A stretch of 48,953 bases of DNA. Source: Erysipelotrichaceae bacterium. Lineage in GTDB: Bacteria; Bacillota_I; Bacilli_A; Erysipelotrichales; Erysipelotrichaceae. The number at the start of each line of letters is the position of its first letter. The stretch's first letter is position 1. Shown one piece after another: positions 45,010 to 48,953 of the stretch. The notes under the pieces were generated by a model. It searched no databases and was not told where the DNA came from. It saw only the letters and a program-made list of their open reading frames with translations. Position numbers and translations under genes: made by a program. The DNA is taken from NCBI GenBank assembly GCA_015058845.1, contig SVBO01000007.1, positions 1-48,953 of the forward strand, given 5' to 3'.

Positions 45010-46347
45010 CTAACCTACAGTTATCTTACCTTGTGGTAATTTAGAAAGATGCTTATGATTACTTGAAATAGTAGCATAGATGAGAGTAAGACCACCTACT
45101 CTTCCAAGAAACATGAGTATGATCAAGATACTCTGTGAGAATATGCTTAATTGTGGAGTGATTCCTAAAGTAAGACCCACTGTACCAACCGCTGAAGCAG
45201 TTTCAAATAAACATACCCCCATAGGTAATCCTTCTATAATACTGATCAATAAAGCACCACCTACAAATAAACAAATATACATACTCAAAATAGTAGAAGC
45301 ATTCTTAATAGTAGCCTCTTCGACTCTGCGACCAAAGAAATTAATATGATCCCTTCTTTGGAAGATCGCTAAGCAGTTTCCAATAAGTACTGCAAATGTA
45401 GTAGTCTTCATACCCCCTGCAGTAGAACCAGGAGCACCACCGATCAGCATGAGTATGATCAAAATCGTTTGAGCAGCAGAACTCATCGCAGTTAGATCTA
45501 CGGTATTGAATCCAGCCGTTCTAGGAGTCACTGCTTGAAATAAAGATTTCAAAAGTCTCTCTTGAGCAGGTAGATCATAGAATTCATGTATAGCAAAGAA
45601 TACAGTAGGAATAACGATCAAGAACAGTGTAGTGACTAAGATCACTTTTGATTGCATATGATAATGATGAAAATGATGCTTATGAATACATATATCTTCC
45701 CAAGTTAAGAAACCAATTCCTCCAATAATGATCAGCAGCATGATCGTAGTAGTGATCACTGGATCAGCAGCATAAGATGTAAGAGAAGGAAATACTGCAT
45801 TAGTAGTTCCTAGAATATCAAATCCAGCATTACAGAAAGCAGAAATCGAATGGAAGAGGGCCATCCATACTCCAAGTAGATCATATTTCTTGCAGAATAT
45901 AGGCATCATGATCAAGGCACCTATTAATTCTATCAAGAATGTTGCTTTCAGTATAAATCCTGTCAATCTAACGATCCCACCTACTTTATGAGCTGCAATT
46001 GCCTCTTGCATGGTACTTCTTTGCATTAAAGATATCTTCTTACCAGAAAGTAAAGCAAATGATACTGCAATAGTAACTACTCCAAGACCACCGATCTGGA
46101 TCAAAAGTAAAATGACGAATTGCCCAAATAAAGACCAATACGTAGCTGTATCTTTTACGACTAGACCTGTTACACAAACGGCAGAGGTAGCAGTAAATAA
46201 AGCTTCATGAAAAGGGGTAAAGATCCCTTCTTTTGAAGAGATAGGAAGCATTAGTAAAAAGGATCCCAATAGGATCACACCTAAAAATCCTAGAATAATT
46301 ATTTGAAAAGAAGTTAACTTCTTAGGAGTATGTATTACTTCATTCAT
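45010..46347 (-). CDS. ktrB: KtrB/TrkH potassium-uptake membrane subunit
   Basis: A 445-residue protein with four M1-P-M2-like repeats. The four pore loops carry the selectivity-filter glycines: AVCVTGLVV, AFCNAGFD, TPRTAGFNTVD and AVGTVGLTLG. An intramembrane loop rich in Gly and Ala (LIGGAPGSTAGGMKTTT) occurs in the third repeat, as in KtrB. It conducts potassium (often with sodium) into the cell under KtrA control. First gene of the five-gene operon; AAGGTGAT is its ribosome site. Confidence 0.93.
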   Translation of the reverse strand: MNEVIHTPKKLTSFQIIILGFLGVILLGSFLLMLPISSKEGIFTPFHEALFTATSAVCVTGLVVKDTATYWSLFGQFVILLLIQIGGLGVVTIAVSFALLSGKKISLMQRSTMQEAIAAHKVGGIVRLTGFILKATFLIELIGALIMMPIFCKKYDLLGVWMALFHSISAFCNAGFDILGTTNAVFPSLTSYAADPVITTTIMLLIIIGGIGFLTWEDICIHKHHFHHYHMQSKVILVTTLFLIVIPTVFFAIHEFYDLPAQERLLKSLFQAVTPRTAGFNTVDLTAMSSAAQTILIILMLIGGAPGSTAGGMKTTTFAVLIGNCLAIFQRRDHINFFGRRVEEATIKNASTILSMYICLFVGGALLISIIEGLPMGVCLFETASAVGTVGLTLGITPQLSIFSQSILIILMFLGRVGGLTLIYATISSNHKHLSKLPQGKITVG

Positions 46348-46375
46348 AGTATCACCTTATCGTACTTTCAACATT

Positions 46376-46402
46376 ATTATATATTCCAATCTTTTAAGAC
46401 AA
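46376..46402 (-). promoter_or_regulatory. Promoter of the ktrB operon
   Basis: On the minus strand TTGTCT (46402-46397) and TATAAT (46381-46376) are 15 bases apart. The short spacing suggests dependence on an activator. Confidence 0.5.
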
Positions 46403-46421
46403 TCTAAAGTAGTTAAGATCG

Positions 46422-46443
46422 GTATAAAGATTGTATAAAGATT
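46422..46443. repeat. Perfect 11-bp tandem repeat, candidate KdpE site
   Basis: GTATAAAGATT occurs twice with no gap (46422-46432, 46433-46443). One-turn spacing is typical of OmpR-family regulators. It lies about 20 bases upstream of the ktrB -35. Confidence 0.55.
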
Positions 46444-46455
46444 AAAGAGATGGTG

Positions 46456-46484
46456 TTGACAGAGTATCTAAAGCATACTATAAT
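46456..46484 (+). promoter_or_regulatory. Consensus sigma-A promoter of sdpR-sdpI
   Basis: TTGACA (46456-46461), 17 bases, TATAAT (46479-46484): a perfect match. Confidence 0.92.
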
Positions 46485-46488
46485 ACAA

Positions 46489-46511
46489 TTAACAATTAGG
46501 TTAAATGTTAA
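46489..46511. promoter_or_regulatory. Candidate SdpR operator
   Basis: TTAACA (46489-46494) and TGTTAA (46506-46511) form an inverted repeat with 11-base spacing, covering the transcription start just after the -10. ArsR-type regulators bind such sites to repress their own operon. Confidence 0.5.
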
Positions 46512-46524
46512 ATGAGGTGATAAC

Positions 46525-46809
46525 TTGAGTATGCAACATACATTACGAGCATTATCAGATCCAATACGTCGAGAGATCTTGAATATGCTTAAGAAAGGTA
46601 GGATGTCAGCGGGAGAGATCACTGATCAATTTCCAGTGACTGCTGCTTCTATTTCAAGGCATCTATCAGTTTTAAAGGAGGCTGATCTCATAAGAGATAC
46701 TAGAGAAGGTAAATTCATATTCTATGAATTAAACGCCTCAGTCTTAGAAGAGATCATGTTATGGATCACTGACCTGAAAGGAGGAACACAAGATGATCAG
46801 AAAGAATAA
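46525..46809 (+). CDS. sdpR: ArsR-family repressor (SdpR-like)
   Basis: A 94-residue winged-helix protein opening HTLRALSDPIRREILNMLKKGRMSAGEI, with the recognition helix ATAASISRHL-like SISRHLSVLKEADLI and a REGKFIFYELN wing. This is the autorepressor type encoded beside SdpI in B. subtilis. No metal-binding cysteines are present. GAGGTGAT sits 4-7 bases before TTG 46525; ATG 46531 is a possible alternative. It overlaps the SdpI-like gene by 17 bases. Confidence 0.88.
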   Translation: MSMQHTLRALSDPIRREILNMLKKGRMSAGEITDQFPVTAASISRHLSVLKEADLIRDTREGKFIFYELNASVLEEIMLWITDLKGGTQDDQKE

Positions 46810-47875
46810 ATGGAAATTATTAGTATCATCTCTTATTATATTATCCCCGATACTAGCAGGATTACTTCTATGGGATAAATTACCAGATAATATGGTCACT
46901 CATTGGGGGATCGATGGTCAACCAGATGGTATGAGTACTAAGGTATTTGCAATATTCTCAATACCATTGATACTACTAGTAGCCCATTGGTTTTGTATAG
47001 TCATGACCTCTTTTGATCATAAGAACAAAGATCAAAATAGTAAAGTGTTCAACATCATCTTCTGGATCATGCCTGCAGTATCACTATTTACTAATACGAT
47101 CATGTATAAAGTAGCATTAGGACAGTATTCAAATATCAATAACTTCTCATATATATTAATAAGTATAGTCTTCATACTGATCGGTAATTATCTACCTAAA
47201 TGTACTCATAACTATACGATCGGGATCAAGATCAAATGGACACTAGAGAATGAAGAGAATTGGAATGCAACACACCGTTTTGGTGGTAAGGTATGGGTGA
47301 TCTGCGGTATACTATTATTACTATGTACATTACTTCCAGGACATGGTATTGCATTTATGGTAATGTTCATTACCATCTTTGCAGCAGTTCTAATACCAAT
47401 GATCTATTCCTATCAATATCATAAGAAACAAGTAGCATTAGGTACAGCAACAATTACCCAGATTCCTACTTCTAAAAAAACAACAGCATTCTCTATCATT
47501 ATGACAGTACTTATTTGTATAGGGGTAGGATGGTTACTATTCACAGGGGATATTGATGTAATATATGAAGATACTACATTTACGATCCAAGCAGATTTCT
47601 ATAATGACTTAACAGTAGCTTATGATAGAATCGGTACTATTGAATATATCACAGATGATCAACCTGGAATAAGAACTATGGGGTTTGGTAGTCCTCGTTT
47701 ACTAATGGGCTCTTTTGAAAATAAAGAGTATGGTAACTATACAAGATATTCTTATGCAGGTTGTGATAGTGTAGTGGTACTAAGAAGTAATGAATATGTA
47801 CTTGTGATCAATGGTATTGATGAAAAGAGTACGAAAGAGATCTATGAGCAATTAAAAGAGAAGATAATGCGATAA
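46793..47875 (+). CDS. SdpI-like immunity/signalling membrane protein with C-terminal domain
   Basis: A 360-residue protein. DUF1648 occupies the N-terminal helix and loop with LPDNMVTHWGIDGQPDG (about 31-47). Further helices include the SdpI segment with YTIGIKIKWTLENEENWNATHRFGG (about 142-165). After about residue 255 a soluble, PH-like beta domain follows (IDVIYEDTTFTI... to the end). SdpI gives immunity to the SdpC toxin and holds SdpR at the membrane. B. subtilis SdpI is shorter (about 207). No sdpABC toxin genes are in the window. AAAGGAGG precedes the ATG. Confidence 0.82.
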   Translation: MIRKNKWKLLVSSLIILSPILAGLLLWDKLPDNMVTHWGIDGQPDGMSTKVFAIFSIPLILLVAHWFCIVMTSFDHKNKDQNSKVFNIIFWIMPAVSLFTNTIMYKVALGQYSNINNFSYILISIVFILIGNYLPKCTHNYTIGIKIKWTLENEENWNATHRFGGKVWVICGILLLLCTLLPGHGIAFMVMFITIFAAVLIPMIYSYQYHKKQVALGTATITQIPTSKKTTAFSIIMTVLICIGVGWLLFTGDIDVIYEDTTFTIQADFYNDLTVAYDRIGTIEYITDDQPGIRTMGFGSPRLLMGSFENKEYGNYTRYSYAGCDSVVVLRSNEYVLVINGIDEKSTKEIYEQLKEKIMR

Positions 47876-47887
47876 CGGAGGTATAGA

Positions 47888-48820
47888 ATGATTGAGGAAA
47901 AGATAATTCTAAATAAAGATGGAGAATATCCATTAAATGGGAAGTTAACATTACCAGATACTATCGATAAACCATGTCCAGCAGTAGTGTTCGTACATGG
48001 ATCAGGTTCTAGTAATATGGATGAGAAAATAGTATCTGTAACTCCTTTTAAAGATCTAGCCCAAGGACTTGCTGAGTATGGTGTAGCTTCTATTCGCTAT
48101 GATAAGAGAACCTTTGCGCATGGTAAGAAAATGATGAAGGATAAGAGCAAGATCATTACGATCAAAGAAGAAACGATCGATGATTGCCTATCAGCAGTAG
48201 AGTATATCCGCAAAGATCCAAGGATCGATCCTAATAGAGTATATATCGTAGGCCATAGTATGGGTGCCATGTTAGCCCCACGTATCGATGCGGAAGGAGG
48301 AAACTTCGCAGGCATGATCATGCTAGCAGGAACTCCTAGAAAACTAGAAGAAATAGTGATCGATCAACTAACACAAGCCCTAGAGATCATGCATCCATTT
48401 CTAAAGTTTCTCTCTCAAGGAAAGATCCGTAAAATGATCAAAAATTTTGACGGACTATATGAATTAAGTGATGAGGAAGCAAAGAAAATTAAATATGCAG
48501 GAGGAATTACGATGTATTACTTCAAAGAAATGGGAGAACATCCTACTCCTATGTATTTAGAAAAGACATCTAAACCAATGTTGATCTTACAAGGAGAAGA
48601 TGATATTCAAGTAAGTGTAGAAAGAGATTTCCAAGAATATCAAAGGTTACTAGAAGGTAGAGCGAATGTAACTTATAGAGTATATACAGGTCTTAACCAT
48701 GCCTTTGTACAGTCACAGGGTAGTACTATTCTCAACGCTACAAAAGAGTTTAGTAAAGCACAGAATATTGGAGAGAATGTCATTTGTGATATTGCTAATT
48801 GGATCCAAGAACAAGAATAA
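47888..48820 (+). CDS. Alpha/beta hydrolase
   Basis: A 310-residue alpha/beta-hydrolase. Motifs: VVFVHGSGSS (oxyanion region), nucleophile elbow GHSMGA (Ser), acid in GEDDIQV and histidine in GLNHAF, in the normal order. Serine hydrolases of this BAAT/dienelactone-like group cleave esters or peptides; substrate unknown. There is no signal peptide. It lies 12 bases after the SdpI-like gene with CGGAGG as ribosome site, so it is in the sdpR operon. Confidence 0.85.
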   Translation: MIEEKIILNKDGEYPLNGKLTLPDTIDKPCPAVVFVHGSGSSNMDEKIVSVTPFKDLAQGLAEYGVASIRYDKRTFAHGKKMMKDKSKIITIKEETIDDCLSAVEYIRKDPRIDPNRVYIVGHSMGAMLAPRIDAEGGNFAGMIMLAGTPRKLEEIVIDQLTQALEIMHPFLKFLSQGKIRKMIKNFDGLYELSDEEAKKIKYAGGITMYYFKEMGEHPTPMYLEKTSKPMLILQGEDDIQVSVERDFQEYQRLLEGRANVTYRVYTGLNHAFVQSQGSTILNATKEFSKAQNIGENVICDIANWIQEQE

Positions 48821-48893
48821 GAAAATGGGGCTGTAACGAAATAACAAAAAAATAAAGTGTTATAAAGTGAAACTCACACATGAATAAATAATT

Positions 48894-48938
48894 AGCAGAT
48901 GCCGACTCTGTTCAAACAGAAAAGACATCTGCTTTTTG
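48894..48938 (+). terminator. Terminator of the sdpR operon
   Basis: AGCAGATG (48894-48901) and CATCTGCT (48926-48933) form the stem, with an inner CTGT/ACAG hairpin, then TTTTT. Nothing coding is seen from 48821 to the end. Confidence 0.75.
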
Positions 48939-48953
48939 TTTTGTTCTTAGAAA

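Overview
The window looks like a chromosomal segment of a low-GC Bacillota (Firmicute). Evidence: AGGAGG-type ribosome binding sites, sigma-A promoters often with an extended TGn -10, a suf operon in the Firmicute order C-D-S-U-B with SufU, YhaM, SbcCD, an Ami/Opp-type peptide permease with a ~500-residue first permease, and frequent GTG/TTG starts. An Erysipelotrichia-like host is my best guess, but nothing here proves it. I see no rRNA, tRNA, CRISPR array, prophage or intact insertion sequence.

Layout. 1-894: C-terminal part of a proton-conducting complex I/Mrp-type membrane subunit. 1132-4494: a 1120-residue secreted cell-wall glucosaminidase with SH3-like domains and a duplicated C-terminal beta domain. 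4545-8005 (minus): GT2 glycosyltransferase, CPBP protease, EamA transporter and a flavodoxin-fold oxidoreductase. 8130-15141 (plus): a tightly packed surface-glycan operon (flippase, GT-B enzyme, three GT2 enzymes, the PssD/PssE pair, a TagD-type CDP-glycerol synthase). 15245-20067: a leucine-rich-repeat protein, sbcD and sbcC. 20114-20882 (minus): an HD phosphohydrolase and a 52-residue membrane protein. 21168-26144: a glycolipid GT4 enzyme, an MprF-type flippase-like membrane protein, a GT4 enzyme fused to a full-length RecX, and yhaM. 26328-31019: sufCDSUB. 31127-32576: a divergent guanylate kinase and an unknown membrane protein. 32863-39392: oppABCDF (ami-like). 39465-39833 (minus): a small membrane protein. 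39962-41301: a NagD-like HAD phosphatase and a DedA/VTT protein. 41332-46347 (minus): ktrB-ktrA-small membrane protein-kdpD-kdpE. 46525-48820: sdpR-sdpI-like-alpha/beta hydrolase.

How the genes work together. Much of the window concerns the cell envelope: glycan assembly and export, glycolipid synthesis (anchors for lipoteichoic-type polymers), peptidoglycan hydrolysis and bacteriocin-type immunity. Potassium homeostasis is a self-contained unit in which the KdpDE two-component system shares an operon with Ktr/Trk uptake genes instead of kdpFABC. KdpD keeps a c-di-AMP-type motif, and a perfect 11-bp tandem repeat lies at an activator position upstream of ktrB. The least expected gene is the glycosyltransferase-RecX fusion. 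GATC is also strongly over-represented across the window, mostly as Ile ATC codons after codons ending in G.
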